Positions 24,765-34,695 of a stretch of 55,526 nucleotides of DNA are shown here, piece by piece (positions within the stretch are counted from its first letter, which is position 1; every line of letters starts with the position of its first letter). Under the pieces are notes generated by a model, which saw nothing but the letters and a program-made list of their open reading frames with translations, made no database searches and was not told the DNA's origin. This DNA comes from Clostridia bacterium. GTDB lineage: Bacteria; Bacillota; Clostridia; TANB77; CAG-465. The stretch is taken from positions 1 to 55,526 of the forward strand of contig JAFXHJ010000013.1 in the NCBI GenBank assembly GCA_017536445.1, written 5' to 3'. The position numbers were made by a program, and so were the translations under genes.

Positions 24765-25841
24765 ATGGAAAGAAAACTAAGAGTTGCCCAAATAGGCACA
24801 GGAAAAATGTCTGTATACACAATGAGATATGTATACGAGAAAGGTGCTGAAATAGTAGCAGCATTAGATGTTAATCCAAATGTTATAGGAAAAGACATTG
24901 GAGAAATAATAGGTTCAGATAATAAAGGTGTTGTTATAGGACACATGGACAATGCTAGAGAAATATTAACAGCTGCAAAACCAGATGTAGCTATTGTTAC
25001 AACAATGAGTTTAATTGCAGATCTAGATAATCCATTAACACTATGTGCTGAACTTGGAATAAATGCAATCACAACTTGTGAAGAAGCATTTTATCCTGCA
25101 AACTCAAATCCAGCGTTAACAAATAAATTAGATGAAATAGCAAAAAGAACTAACTGTACAATAACAGGAAGTGGATACCAAGATATATATTGGGGACAAT
25201 TAATTTCTTCAATAGCTGGTTCTACACAAAGTATTACAAAAATAAAAGGAAGCTCTAGCTACAACGTAGAAGATTACGGTATAGCTTTAGCTAAAGCACA
25301 TGGTGCTGGTTTAACACTAGAAGATTTTGATAAAGAAGTTGCAGCAGCAGATAGAATATCTGACGAAGCAAGACAAGAACTTATTAACAAAGGAGAATTC
25401 TTACCTTCATATATGTGGAATGTAAATGGATGGTTAGCAGATAAATTAGGCTTACATATTACTGCACAATCTCAAAAATGTGTTCCTCAAACATATCATA
25501 CAGACTTAGAATCTTCAACATTAGGTATGACTGTAAAAGCAGGAGATGCAACTGGTATGAGTGCGGTTGTTACATCTGAAACAGCAGAAGGAATAGTTAT
25601 AGAAAGTGAATGTATTGGTAAAGTTTATGGCCCAGATGAATTCGATAAAAACGAATGGACAGTAATTGGTGAACCAGAAACAACAATAGTTGTAGAAAAA
25701 CCTGCAACAGTTGAACTTACATGTGCATCTATAGTAAACAGATTACCAGATGTAGTAAATGCAAGAGCTGGTTATGTACCAACAGCTGAAATTGGAGAAT
25801 TAAACTTCAAAGTTAGACCTTTAAATGAATATGTAAAATAA
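24765..25841 (+). CDS. NAD(P)-dependent amine dehydrogenase-like protein (2,4-diaminopentanoate dehydrogenase family)
   Basis: This 358-residue oxidoreductase has an N-terminal Rossmann fold (LRVAQIGTGKMS) and a dihydrodipicolinate reductase-like core (ALDVNPNVIGKDIGEIIG; VAIVTTMSLIADLD; CEEAFYPANSNP). The later SGYQDIYWGQL and KAHGAGLTLEDF segments resemble 2,4-diaminopentanoate dehydrogenase (Ord) of ornithine-fermenting clostridia. AGGAGG lies before the ATG. It is a single-gene unit between two near-identical terminators. No ornithine fermentation gene adjoins it, so the substrate stays open. Confidence 0.8.
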   Translation: MERKLRVAQIGTGKMSVYTMRYVYEKGAEIVAALDVNPNVIGKDIGEIIGSDNKGVVIGHMDNAREILTAAKPDVAIVTTMSLIADLDNPLTLCAELGINAITTCEEAFYPANSNPALTNKLDEIAKRTNCTITGSGYQDIYWGQLISSIAGSTQSITKIKGSSSYNVEDYGIALAKAHGAGLTLEDFDKEVAAADRISDEARQELINKGEFLPSYMWNVNGWLADKLGLHITAQSQKCVPQTYHTDLESSTLGMTVKAGDATGMSAVVTSETAEGIVIESECIGKVYGPDEFDKNEWTVIGEPETTIVVEKPATVELTCASIVNRLPDVVNARAGYVPTAEIGELNFKVRPLNEYVK

Positions 25842-25875
25842 TATTTCAATTAAATGTATCAACAGTTAAATATTT

Positions 25876-25910
25876 AAGGAGCAAAATATATAAATTTTGC
25901 TCCTTTTGTT
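25876..25910 (+). terminator. Terminator of the dehydrogenase gene
   Basis: AAGGAGCAAAAT pairs with ATTTTGCTCCTT, followed by T-rich sequence. A TATAAT (25912-25917) for the next gene begins right after it. Confidence 0.85.
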
Positions 25911-25963
25911 GTATAATAGAGGAAATTAATTAAAACATAAATGTAAGGGTAAAAGGTGAGGGT

Positions 25964-28057
25964 ATGTCTAAAATAACAGTAGAGTTAGAAAATAATATAG
26001 ATAGTTTTTTAGATTTGCTTTATGTTGTTAACAAAGAAAATAAACTAAATACAATAGAATCTAAATTGGATGCTATAAAAAATATTATAGAAAGCAAAGA
26101 AAAGAATGAATATATTCTAGATTGTAAAAGAATAATAGATGAGAATATTGGCATAGAAAAGCTTTTAACATTTATAGAAGAAATACAACAGGCATCAAAA
26201 GATAAGAACGAAGATGAACTTAATAAACTAAATAATGTACTAGGAGAGTATATAAATAGGATAAAAGATAACAACACTCAGCTCTCTGTAAAAACAAAAT
26301 GGTCGGCTATAGACAACTTATTAAAGAATGAAGAATTAAATCCTAACAACCTTTTAAGGAGTGAACTATTTGATGAGCCAACATCAGATACTTACAAAGC
26401 GATAACTGCTTATGACATATTAAATCCAACTATAATATTTACAGATGAATATGATCCATATTATGCGTTTGAGGGCAGCTATGATATTCTAGAAACTATT
26501 AGTGAGAATCAAATATATACCTCAACGCCAGTATTGGAATTTCTGCTAAATATGCGTGAGGGGCTATTAAAAACAGATAATGTATTAGAAAACTTTAAAT
26601 ATTTATATATAAGAAGACATCGAGTATATTTTGATGAATTAGATTATTACAAAATGGCAGAAAATATGTTCAATATGTCTAAAGAAGAATCAAAAAACAT
26701 GTTCACGGAATACGCGGATGACTTCTTAAAGAATAAAAGATATAAAGAGATATACAAGGGACTAATAATATCTGAAGAAGAGATAGCAGAAATATTTCAT
26801 CAAGACATATCAGATGAACTTAAGCATAACAAAGAATTCATATTGTCTATACTTGAAGACTGTGCGGTAATATATAGTGATTATTTAGAAATAGAAGAAC
26901 AAAATGATAAAGATATAGTCTTAGCTTATATAAATAATGTTAATACAGAGAAGACATCTATAACACTACCAGAATATTTAGATAATAAGCTTTTTGAAGA
27001 TAAAGAATTGGTTATGAAATGTATAAGTAAAAACTATATGGAAGCATATAATAGATCTTCGCTCAAGTTGTTATCAGATAAAGAGATGCTAAAACTTGTC
27101 TTTGAAAAAGCACCACAAAAAATATCAAAAATAGCTTGGGAAGATAATAAGGAATATTTAGAGGCGTTGCAAATAAGAGATGTTAAAGAAGCAGAAAAAA
27201 TCTTAGGAAATGCAGAATATGAAACTGTTGTAAGACCAACATCCTTGCTACATTTTAGTGAAGAGCTAAGAGATAATAAAGAGTTTATGCTTAAATATTT
27301 ATATCTTTATCCTAATGATTACAAATACTTAAGTAAAAGGCTACAAGTAGATATAGATATGGTAATTCTAGCTCTGAATAATGAAATGATACCGTCATGT
27401 GATGCGCATTATTACATATCTTGTCTTGCAGAAGAAGAACTTGCTGATGAAAAGATAATAAGAAAATTATTAGAAACGCCACAACTTGTGAATAACAATA
27501 AATTTTTATCTTTAGTATTAGATTTACCTAATGATGTATTCAAAAAGTATATGCTTAATGCAAAAATTGTAGAAAGCATATTAGCTATCAATAAGCAGGG
27601 ATGGTGCTGGCCACAGATTGAAGATATCGTTTCTAAAGTTTATGAGGTTTTTGAAGGAGTCCCAGATGATGAATTCTTAATAAAAGCATTAATAAAAATG
27701 TTACCAGGAGATTTTTTAATTACAGGAGAAGATTTAAAAGCACAAGGTGGTTTTGAAGGAAGTATTTATGAGAAGATAGAAAAGAACGAAAAGTGCAAGA
27801 AATTATTAAAATCAGTACTATCTAATAAGGAAGATATAGAATATATAATTATAGAAAATCCATGGGTATTTAGATATATAGATGAGAAACTAAAATATGA
27901 TGTTAAGTTTATAGTAGAATGTATGAAAATAAATAGAAATGTATATCAAAATATTCCAAATGAATTATTAGAAAACGAAGAAATAAAAAATGCTAATAAA
28001 GTAAATCCAGAAGACGAATGGTTTGACTTTGAAGTTGATGAAGAGTTACCGTTTTAG
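25964..28057 (+). CDS. DUF4116-repeat protein with SSB-like C-terminal tail (1)
   Basis: This 697-residue, all-helical, acidic protein has recurring units of the DUF4116 type: a D/N-K-E-hydrophobic start, a helix, and a hydrophobic-x-x-L-S-K/D-x-L end. Examples are LKHNKEFILSIL, LFEDKELVMKCI and LRDNKEFMLKYL. It has no signal peptide. The extreme C-terminus reads EWFDFEVDEELPF. An acidic tail ending in Leu-Pro-Phe is the signature by which bacterial single-stranded DNA-binding proteins recruit repair enzymes. The next gene is a larger relative with the same ending. Function unknown. Confidence 0.85.
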   Translation: MSKITVELENNIDSFLDLLYVVNKENKLNTIESKLDAIKNIIESKEKNEYILDCKRIIDENIGIEKLLTFIEEIQQASKDKNEDELNKLNNVLGEYINRIKDNNTQLSVKTKWSAIDNLLKNEELNPNNLLRSELFDEPTSDTYKAITAYDILNPTIIFTDEYDPYYAFEGSYDILETISENQIYTSTPVLEFLLNMREGLLKTDNVLENFKYLYIRRHRVYFDELDYYKMAENMFNMSKEESKNMFTEYADDFLKNKRYKEIYKGLIISEEEIAEIFHQDISDELKHNKEFILSILEDCAVIYSDYLEIEEQNDKDIVLAYINNVNTEKTSITLPEYLDNKLFEDKELVMKCISKNYMEAYNRSSLKLLSDKEMLKLVFEKAPQKISKIAWEDNKEYLEALQIRDVKEAEKILGNAEYETVVRPTSLLHFSEELRDNKEFMLKYLYLYPNDYKYLSKRLQVDIDMVILALNNEMIPSCDAHYYISCLAEEELADEKIIRKLLETPQLVNNNKFLSLVLDLPNDVFKKYMLNAKIVESILAINKQGWCWPQIEDIVSKVYEVFEGVPDDEFLIKALIKMLPGDFLITGEDLKAQGGFEGSIYEKIEKNEKCKKLLKSVLSNKEDIEYIIIENPWVFRYIDEKLKYDVKFIVECMKINRNVYQNIPNELLENEEIKNANKVNPEDEWFDFEVDEELPF

Positions 28058-28081
28058 CTTAATATAAACAGGAGGTGTGTT

Positions 28082-31000
28082 ATGAGTTGGGATGAAACCT
28101 CACGAGATTATAGGGTGTATGGGAAAATATCAGAAAATAAGAAAAATGAATTATTAGACTATTTAGAAGAATTAAATGAAACTTTAGGAGAAGCTTTGGA
28201 AATCGACACAACATATTTACCGGAAGGTGCTATAGTAGAAATAATAGAGGAAGGATTATATAAATATGGTTGCTTTAGAGGAGTAATAAATGATGAACAA
28301 AAATTCATCAAGAATATTCTAAATATAGATAAAGAAAATATTGAAGTTGAAATGACGACTAATGGTTGGTGTGAAACGGATTCTGAAATATATTATTATA
28401 AAGATGGAGAAATAAGACGCACAACAAGACAAACAAGGGAATTTGAAAAAGTTAAAAATAATAGAGAAGAACTCATTAAAAAAATAAAAAAAGATATAAG
28501 TTATTTTGAAAGCTTGTCTAAAGAAGAAAGAAAAGATATAGAGTATCAAAAAGCATCGATGTACGCGGATTACCCAAGTATTACTTTGGAATTTGGAACA
28601 GATGGATATGATAAAATGTATTCTGAAGAATTTGTAAAAAGTGAAGATGCATTAAGACTTGCTTTTAAGTTAGGAACAAGAGATAGGCTTCTTAAGAAAA
28701 GAATATTACCGAATTTTATAAATAATACAAAATTACTTAAAGAACTATTACCATTAAAACCAAGATATATTAGATATATGCCTGATGAATTAAAGAAAGA
28801 CAAAGAGCTTATATTAGAGCTAATAGAAAAAGATAAGACAACAAGAGGCACCAAAATGGATGCCGAGGACATAGATTCTAGTTTATATAAAGATAAAGAT
28901 GTAATGCTTAAATTTTTAGATATATCTACGCATTCATTTGAGTATGCAAGCGAAGAATTAAAGAAAGATTATGATTACTGTAGTAAAGCTGCTAAAAAAG
29001 ATATGTTTAATATGTTTGCTAGTATAAATAATGAAAAGGTACTAAATGAAAATATAGTTAAAGTAATTTCTAGTGTAGGTGTATTATTAAATGATACTAA
29101 ATTACCTAATATAAAAATAACGGATGAATTAAGAAATAATCTAGATATGCATAAAGAATTATTTAAGAATTTTATAAACAGATATGATTGGAGCTTATCT
29201 AAGGAAAAAATAAACAAGAAAGAACAAGAAATAGATAATATAAATAGCATAGAAGAATTGTTTTTGCTTTGCTATAGAAAAAAAGAATTTAACATCTCCG
29301 ATTTATATTATGCTATGTTACCAAATTCATTAATAAAAGATGAAAACTTTATTAAAAATGTACAAGAACTAAATAAAACAAGACGTCCAAAGATGCGCTA
29401 TGGAGGAGAATTTGGAGATAAATTAAAAGTTATATTAAATGATGAACTTTTGCAGGATGAAAACGCTATTGAGCTGCTAAAGAAGAATAAAGTTGAGATT
29501 GTATTTAGGCCGGAATTTATTACAACTAAGGAAGCAGTAGTAGCAATGTTAAAAAATAAAAGCGGAGACAAGTGGAATAAAATTGCACTTAGAAATCTAA
29601 ACGAGAATTTAAGAAATGATTTGGAAGTTCAAAAAGAATACATTTTACAAGATGGAGCTTATTCAATTGAAGAAATAAATCCCGAGCTATTAAAAGATAG
29701 AAAAATAAGAGAAATTGCTTTTGGAAATCTATCTTTATTCTTAGAGGGATTGTTAGATGGAGGTTACGGCTACTTTACGGATGAAGAATATTCATTGGAG
29801 ACATTGAAAGAGCTGCTGTACATAAAGGAATTAACTAATTTTAATTATGAAGATTTGTTAATCTTAGTAAGAAACAATCCGTTAATACTGTTATACACAA
29901 AAGAGAACTATTTTGGCGACAAAAAAATGATATTAGAAGCAGTTAAAAGTAATATGGGTATACTTAGATTTGCAAATAAAGAGCTTCTAAAAGATAAAGA
30001 TATTCTTAATGCTGCTATAGAATCTGAATTTATTAATCATAGTGTATTAAAGTTATTTGATAACACCGTATTTACAGATAAAAACGTAGCACTAAAAATA
30101 ATAAAAAAAGCGCCAGATATGTATGAAAAGCTAAGTGACGAATTAAAACAAGACAAAGAGATAATACAATATGCTAAAGCTTATTTTTATAACTTAAGAT
30201 ATTTTCCAGAAAAATATAAAGAAGACGAAAAATTTGTATTTGGGATCTTAAATAAAAATATTAGTACAGAATGGATAATTCAAAATTTCTATAAAATAGA
30301 ATATAAAGATAATGAAGAAAATAAGATACCATTGTTTTCAGAAAAGTTATTAAACAATAAAGAATTTATGCTTAAACTCTGCAAAATAAATTCAGGTGCA
30401 TATGAAGCTAACGAATTACATATGTTAAGTGGAGATGACCTTATTAAAGATCCAGACTATCTAAAGGAAGTTATAAACATAAGAGCTGAAAGATATAAAA
30501 AGAAAAAAGCAGAATATATACGTCTCCCTAAAGATTGTATGAAAACTATAGGTGAAGATGAAAAGTTATTTTTAGAAGAAATGTATTTTATGTTATTAAA
30601 TCAAGACATGAGAAGAGTATACTTTGCAGAATATATGAATAACAATATAGAGTATTATAAAAAATATCTTGCAAAACAGGAAATAATAAATAGTGAATTG
30701 GACTTGGAAAACTGTAATACATTTGAAGAAATTATAGATAATATAAAAGGTGTAAGATATATATACGCCGGACAAGCATTTCCAGCAAATCTTCTTAAGA
30801 ATGAAAGAGTAGCAAATTATGTTTTATCTAAATACGATAACTATGTAATAGAAAATGGTGAAATTGTAATAAAGTTAAAGAATGAATTAAAATACACACC
30901 AACACCCATAAAAGATACAGGAAACGACGAGAATAACGAAGAAAACGAAACATATCAAAAATATCTAAAGCAAAAAGAGCTTATACTTGCTGGTGAAACG

Positions 31001-31183
31001 GATGTAGATAAAATTGTATTCAAAAGGAGTAAAATTGATTGTGAAGATGATGAATGCGAAGACGAAGAATATGAAGAAAATATATCAGAATACTTTGATG
31101 AAGATTGGAAATCTGCAGATATAGATGAAAATGATGATTGGCGCTCTATAGATATAGATGAGGATGATGAATTGCCATTCTAA
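28082..31183 (+). CDS. DUF4116-repeat protein with SSB-like C-terminal tail (2)
   Basis: This 1033-residue protein is related to the preceding one. Residues 1-150 form a distinct N-terminal domain (VYGKISENKKNELLDYLEEL; TTNGWCETDSEIYYYKDGE) that I do not recognise. Residues about 190-950 hold many helical repeats of the DUF4116 kind (LKKDKELILELI, LYKDKDVMLKFL, LLKDKDILNAAI, LKQDKEIIQYAK). The last 60 residues are strongly acidic and end IDIDEDDELPF, like an SSB tip. AGGAGG lies upstream, 24 bases after the previous stop. DUF4116 proteins are common in some eukaryotes and giant viruses and scattered in bacteria, with no known role. Confidence 0.85.
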   Translation: MSWDETSRDYRVYGKISENKKNELLDYLEELNETLGEALEIDTTYLPEGAIVEIIEEGLYKYGCFRGVINDEQKFIKNILNIDKENIEVEMTTNGWCETDSEIYYYKDGEIRRTTRQTREFEKVKNNREELIKKIKKDISYFESLSKEERKDIEYQKASMYADYPSITLEFGTDGYDKMYSEEFVKSEDALRLAFKLGTRDRLLKKRILPNFINNTKLLKELLPLKPRYIRYMPDELKKDKELILELIEKDKTTRGTKMDAEDIDSSLYKDKDVMLKFLDISTHSFEYASEELKKDYDYCSKAAKKDMFNMFASINNEKVLNENIVKVISSVGVLLNDTKLPNIKITDELRNNLDMHKELFKNFINRYDWSLSKEKINKKEQEIDNINSIEELFLLCYRKKEFNISDLYYAMLPNSLIKDENFIKNVQELNKTRRPKMRYGGEFGDKLKVILNDELLQDENAIELLKKNKVEIVFRPEFITTKEAVVAMLKNKSGDKWNKIALRNLNENLRNDLEVQKEYILQDGAYSIEEINPELLKDRKIREIAFGNLSLFLEGLLDGGYGYFTDEEYSLETLKELLYIKELTNFNYEDLLILVRNNPLILLYTKENYFGDKKMILEAVKSNMGILRFANKELLKDKDILNAAIESEFINHSVLKLFDNTVFTDKNVALKIIKKAPDMYEKLSDELKQDKEIIQYAKAYFYNLRYFPEKYKEDEKFVFGILNKNISTEWIIQNFYKIEYKDNEENKIPLFSEKLLNNKEFMLKLCKINSGAYEANELHMLSGDDLIKDPDYLKEVINIRAERYKKKKAEYIRLPKDCMKTIGEDEKLFLEEMYFMLLNQDMRRVYFAEYMNNNIEYYKKYLAKQEIINSELDLENCNTFEEIIDNIKGVRYIYAGQAFPANLLKNERVANYVLSKYDNYVIENGEIVIKLKNELKYTPTPIKDTGNDENNEENETYQKYLKQKELILAGETDVDKIVFKRSKIDCEDDECEDEEYEENISEYFDEDWKSADIDENDDWRSIDIDEDDELPF

Positions 31184-31196
31184 AAACTAAATATAT

Positions 31197-31238
31197 AAAA
31201 GACATATTGTTAATAGTTAAGACAATATGTCTTTTTAT
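31197..31238 (+). terminator. Terminator of the DUF4116 operon
   Basis: AAAAGACATATTGT (31197-31210) pairs with ACAATATGTCTTTT (31222-31235) and leads into a T run. Confidence 0.85.
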
Positions 31239-31317
31239 GTGTTATATATAAAAACATCTTGCAGTTTTTTTAATTATTAGATAATATAATAGTATTGAAA
31301 ACATATAGGAGGAAGCT

Positions 31318-33957
31318 ATGTACTATAACAAGGGTGTAGAAGAAGTAGAAAAAGAACTTAAAACTAGTTCAAAGGGACTAACTAGTAAAGAAGTAGCTAA
31401 AAGACAAGAAAAGTACGGAATGAATGTGTTACCTAAAAAAGAATCAGATAGCATAATAAAAATATTCTTTAGTGAATTTAAAGATCCTATGGTAATATTA
31501 CTACTATTTGCTATTGTAGCTTCGTTAATAGCAGGAGAAGTTGTCGATGCAATAGCAATATTTGTAATTGTATTAATAGATGCTGCTATGGGTGCATATC
31601 AAGAAAATAAAGCAAATAATACAGCAGAAGCATTGGCAAAGCTTGTAACAACTAAAGTAAAAGTTGTAAGAGATGACGAAGTAATATCTATAGATGCAAA
31701 AGATTTAACAATAGGAGATTATGTACTATTAGAATCTGGAGATAAGATTAGTGCAGATATGAGAATTGTAGAAGCACATAACTTAACTATAGATGAATCA
31801 ATATTAACAGGAGAAAGTGTACAAGTATCTAAAAATAGTGATACTGTAAATAAAGAAAATGTTCTAATAGCAGAACAAAGCAACATGGCTTTCTCTGGTA
31901 CAACTGTTGTAACAGGAAGAGCAAAAGCTATTGTTGTAAGCATTGGATTACAAACAGAAATAGGTAAGATTGCAGATAGCATAAATAATGCAGAAGAAGA
32001 AAAATCTCCTCTAACAATAAGAGTAGAAAAATTATCTAAACAAATTAGTATGTTAGTATTAGCAGTTGCTGTTTTAATAACAGTACTATTAATAATAAAA
32101 CAAGTACCAGCAAATGAAATATTCTTATCTGTAATAGCACTTGCTGTGTCAGCAATGCCAGAAGGATTACCTTTAGCACTTACTATGGCTTTAACTATAG
32201 CATCAAATAAGATGGCTAAGAAAAATGTAATTGTTAGAAAATTAAAATCAGCTGAGTCACTTGGAAGCTGCACTGTTATAGCATCAGATAAAACTGGAAC
32301 ATTAACAGTTAATGAACAAACAGCAAAGAAAATACTTTTACCTAATGGTGAAGAATACAATGTTTCTGGAACAGGATTTAGTTTTGATGGTAAAGTAACA
32401 GGAAATAATTTAGAACTTGCAAAAGAAATATCAATGCTAGGTGTTATAAACAACGAAGCAACTGTAAATGAGACACAAGTTATAGGGGACTCAATAGATA
32501 TAGCATTTAAGGTATTAGGAAAGAAATTAAAAGTTGAAACACATACAATAAAAACATTAGAAACAATACCTTACGAATCAGAAAATAAATTCTCTGCAGT
32601 ATTCTATGAAAGAGACGGGGAAACATATTGTACAGTTAAAGGTTCTTTAGAAGTTGTTAAGTCTTTCTGTAAAGATATTAATCTTGTTAAAGAAAAACTT
32701 ACATCAACAATATTAGAAGACCAAAACGAAGGAATGGCAAAAGACGGCTATCGTGTTATAGCGCTTGCTAATGGAAAAATTAAAAAACAAGAACATTATA
32801 CAATAGACGATATAAAATCATTAACATTTATGGGAATGGTTGGATTTATAGATCCAATAAGAAAAGAGGCAGTAGCTTCAATTAAAGAATGTCGTGGTGC
32901 TGGAATTAAAGTTCTAATGATTACAGGTGACCATCCTTTAACAGCATTCTCAATAGCAAAAGACTTAAAATTAACAGATAAATTTGAACAAGTAGCAACA
33001 GGTCATGAAGTAGACGAAGAATTTAACAAAGGCGAAGAAAGCTTTGATAAATTCGTAAGTAACAAAGTAGTTTACGCTAGAGTTACACCACTTCAAAAAT
33101 TAAAAATAGTAGAATCGTTAAAAAGACAAGGCGAGTTTGTTGCGGTTACAGGTGATGGAGTAAACGACGCACCGGCTCTTAAAGCAGCTAACATCGGTGT
33201 TGCAATGGGAAGCGGAACAGATATCGCTCGTGAAACAGCAGATATGATAATAGTAGACGATAACTTTACATCAATAGTTGATGGTATTAAAGAGGGACGC
33301 GTAGCTTATGCTAATATTCGTAAGATAATACTATTCTTAATATCTTGCGGTCTTGCAGAGGTTGCATTCTTCTGCCTATCTATAGTATTAAATCTACCAA
33401 TGCCACTAGTTGCAATCCAACTTTTATGGTTAAACGTTGTAACAGATGGTGTACAAGACTTTGCTTTATCTTTTGAAAAAGCGGAAAAAGGAATACTAAA
33501 AGAAAAACCACGTGATCCTAAGGAATCAATATTTAACAAAGAATTATTACAAGAAATATTGGTTTCAGGAGCAGTTATAGGTTCAGTTGTATTTGCAGTA
33601 TGGTATTTATTATTAAATAAATTAAATATGGAAGTAGATATGGCTCGTGGATATATAATGGCACTTATGGTATTTATACAAAACATACATGTATTCAATT
33701 GTAGAAGTGAACATAGATCGGCGTTTGCCACACCTTTAAGCAATAACTGGTTCATATTATGTGGTGTTGCTGCATCTGTTCTATTACAAATAATAGTTAT
33801 GGAAGTTCCATTCTTCTCAGCATTCTTACAAACAGTATCTATTCCAGTAGGACATTTAGCATACTTGTTTGCAACAGCGGCATTAATACTAATTGTTATG
33901 GAATTCTATAAGCTAATAAACAATGCCATTAGAGGAAAGAAGTTAAAGAAAGCATAA
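31318..33957 (+). CDS. P-type calcium-transporting ATPase (P2 family)
   Basis: This 879-residue cation pump has an N-terminal cation-ATPase domain (1-70) and a TGES motif (~163). The phosphorylated Asp lies in DKTGTLT (D324) and the hinge is GDGVNDAPALKAANIGVAMG (~611-630). The PEGLPLALTMAL segment in M4 and NVVTDGVQDFALSFEKAE in M6 place it with SERCA/PMCA-like Ca2+ pumps. The C-terminal cation-ATPase domain has four helices. AGGAGG precedes the ATG, and a TATAAT lies nearby. It is monocistronic and ends before a strong terminator. Confidence 0.94.
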   Translation: MYYNKGVEEVEKELKTSSKGLTSKEVAKRQEKYGMNVLPKKESDSIIKIFFSEFKDPMVILLLFAIVASLIAGEVVDAIAIFVIVLIDAAMGAYQENKANNTAEALAKLVTTKVKVVRDDEVISIDAKDLTIGDYVLLESGDKISADMRIVEAHNLTIDESILTGESVQVSKNSDTVNKENVLIAEQSNMAFSGTTVVTGRAKAIVVSIGLQTEIGKIADSINNAEEEKSPLTIRVEKLSKQISMLVLAVAVLITVLLIIKQVPANEIFLSVIALAVSAMPEGLPLALTMALTIASNKMAKKNVIVRKLKSAESLGSCTVIASDKTGTLTVNEQTAKKILLPNGEEYNVSGTGFSFDGKVTGNNLELAKEISMLGVINNEATVNETQVIGDSIDIAFKVLGKKLKVETHTIKTLETIPYESENKFSAVFYERDGETYCTVKGSLEVVKSFCKDINLVKEKLTSTILEDQNEGMAKDGYRVIALANGKIKKQEHYTIDDIKSLTFMGMVGFIDPIRKEAVASIKECRGAGIKVLMITGDHPLTAFSIAKDLKLTDKFEQVATGHEVDEEFNKGEESFDKFVSNKVVYARVTPLQKLKIVESLKRQGEFVAVTGDGVNDAPALKAANIGVAMGSGTDIARETADMIIVDDNFTSIVDGIKEGRVAYANIRKIILFLISCGLAEVAFFCLSIVLNLPMPLVAIQLLWLNVVTDGVQDFALSFEKAEKGILKEKPRDPKESIFNKELLQEILVSGAVIGSVVFAVWYLLLNKLNMEVDMARGYIMALMVFIQNIHVFNCRSEHRSAFATPLSNNWFILCGVAASVLLQIIVMEVPFFSAFLQTVSIPVGHLAYLFATAALILIVMEFYKLINNAIRGKKLKKA

Positions 33958-33975
33958 AATGTAAATAAAAAATAA

Positions 33976-34012
33976 AGAGACTTAGTTTATATACTAAGTC
34001 TTTTCTTTTTAT
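33976..34012 (+). terminator. Terminator of the P-type ATPase gene
   Basis: AGACTTAGT pairs with ACTAAGTCT around a 6-base loop, followed by a T-rich run. Confidence 0.85.
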
Positions 34013-34062
34013 ATATTTATATATGTGATATAATGAGATTAATAATAAAGAGGAGATGGAGT

Positions 34063-34695
34063 ATGATAAATTTTGTAAAAGGGTGCAGTATAAAAAATGC
34101 AAATAATCTATATGAAGAATATGAAATAAAAGATAATATGATACTTGCGAATGTAAATGCGGAAAAAATATTAAATCTAATATTTGAATTTATTGATATG
34201 CAAAAAGATGATGAAGATTTGTTTTTCTTTTTAGAAGTTCCGTGTAATGAAGAAGATGAGAGTGTAATAAAAGAAGCTACGGAAACGGGCGTAGGGGTAA
34301 TATCAGAATTCCATAAGGATGTATATTATTTAGATTATGTTTCAAAACAAGATATGAAAAAACTCATTGAGCCTATTAAAGAAATATTAATAAATGATGG
34401 TATGACTGGATTTGGCGTGGGTAATCTTGATATGGGAGATGAAATAGGTAAGTACAAATATAATCAAGTAGTGTTATATTTTAAGGATAAAATAAAAGAA
34501 TATGAAAATATTTTTATTGAAAATGGTATAAAGAAAAATCAAGAAAGAATAGCTCCGGAAAAAATAATAAATGAAGAAAATTTTGGCGTGTGCGAAATTT
34601 ACACTTCAGAAAATGGAGAAAATATTTATAGTATTATAGAAAACTTTAAGAAAATGTTTAAAGGTTTTTACAAAGCAGAAACGAGGGTAGAATGA
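34063..34695 (+). CDS. Unknown soluble protein, first gene of a four-gene operon
   Basis: This 210-residue alpha/beta protein has no membrane segment or recognised motif. The ATG at 34063 is preceded by AGGAG. An in-frame ATG at 34033 coincides with the -10 element (TATAAT at 34029-34034) and cannot be the start. Visible segments are FFFLEVPCNEEDESVIKEA and YYLDYVSKQDMKKLIEPIKE, followed by a Gly-rich GMTGFGVGNLDMGDEIGKYK. Its stop overlaps the next start (ATGA). Because the operon also encodes a DUF2185/Imm33-like protein, a link to toxin immunity is conceivable but not shown. Confidence 0.75.
   Translation: MINFVKGCSIKNANNLYEEYEIKDNMILANVNAEKILNLIFEFIDMQKDDEDLFFFLEVPCNEEDESVIKEATETGVGVISEFHKDVYYLDYVSKQDMKKLIEPIKEILINDGMTGFGVGNLDMGDEIGKYKYNQVVLYFKDKIKEYENIFIENGIKKNQERIAPEKIINEENFGVCEIYTSENGENIYSIIENFKKMFKGFYKAETRVE

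Noticed and set aside
31719-32453. A 244-residue minus-strand frame inside the P-type ATPase gene
   Set aside because: It is a shadow of a gene with intact catalytic motifs on the plus strand.
34033-34062. An upstream start for the gene at 34063
   Set aside because: The ATG at 34033 overlaps the -10 element and has no ribosome binding site.
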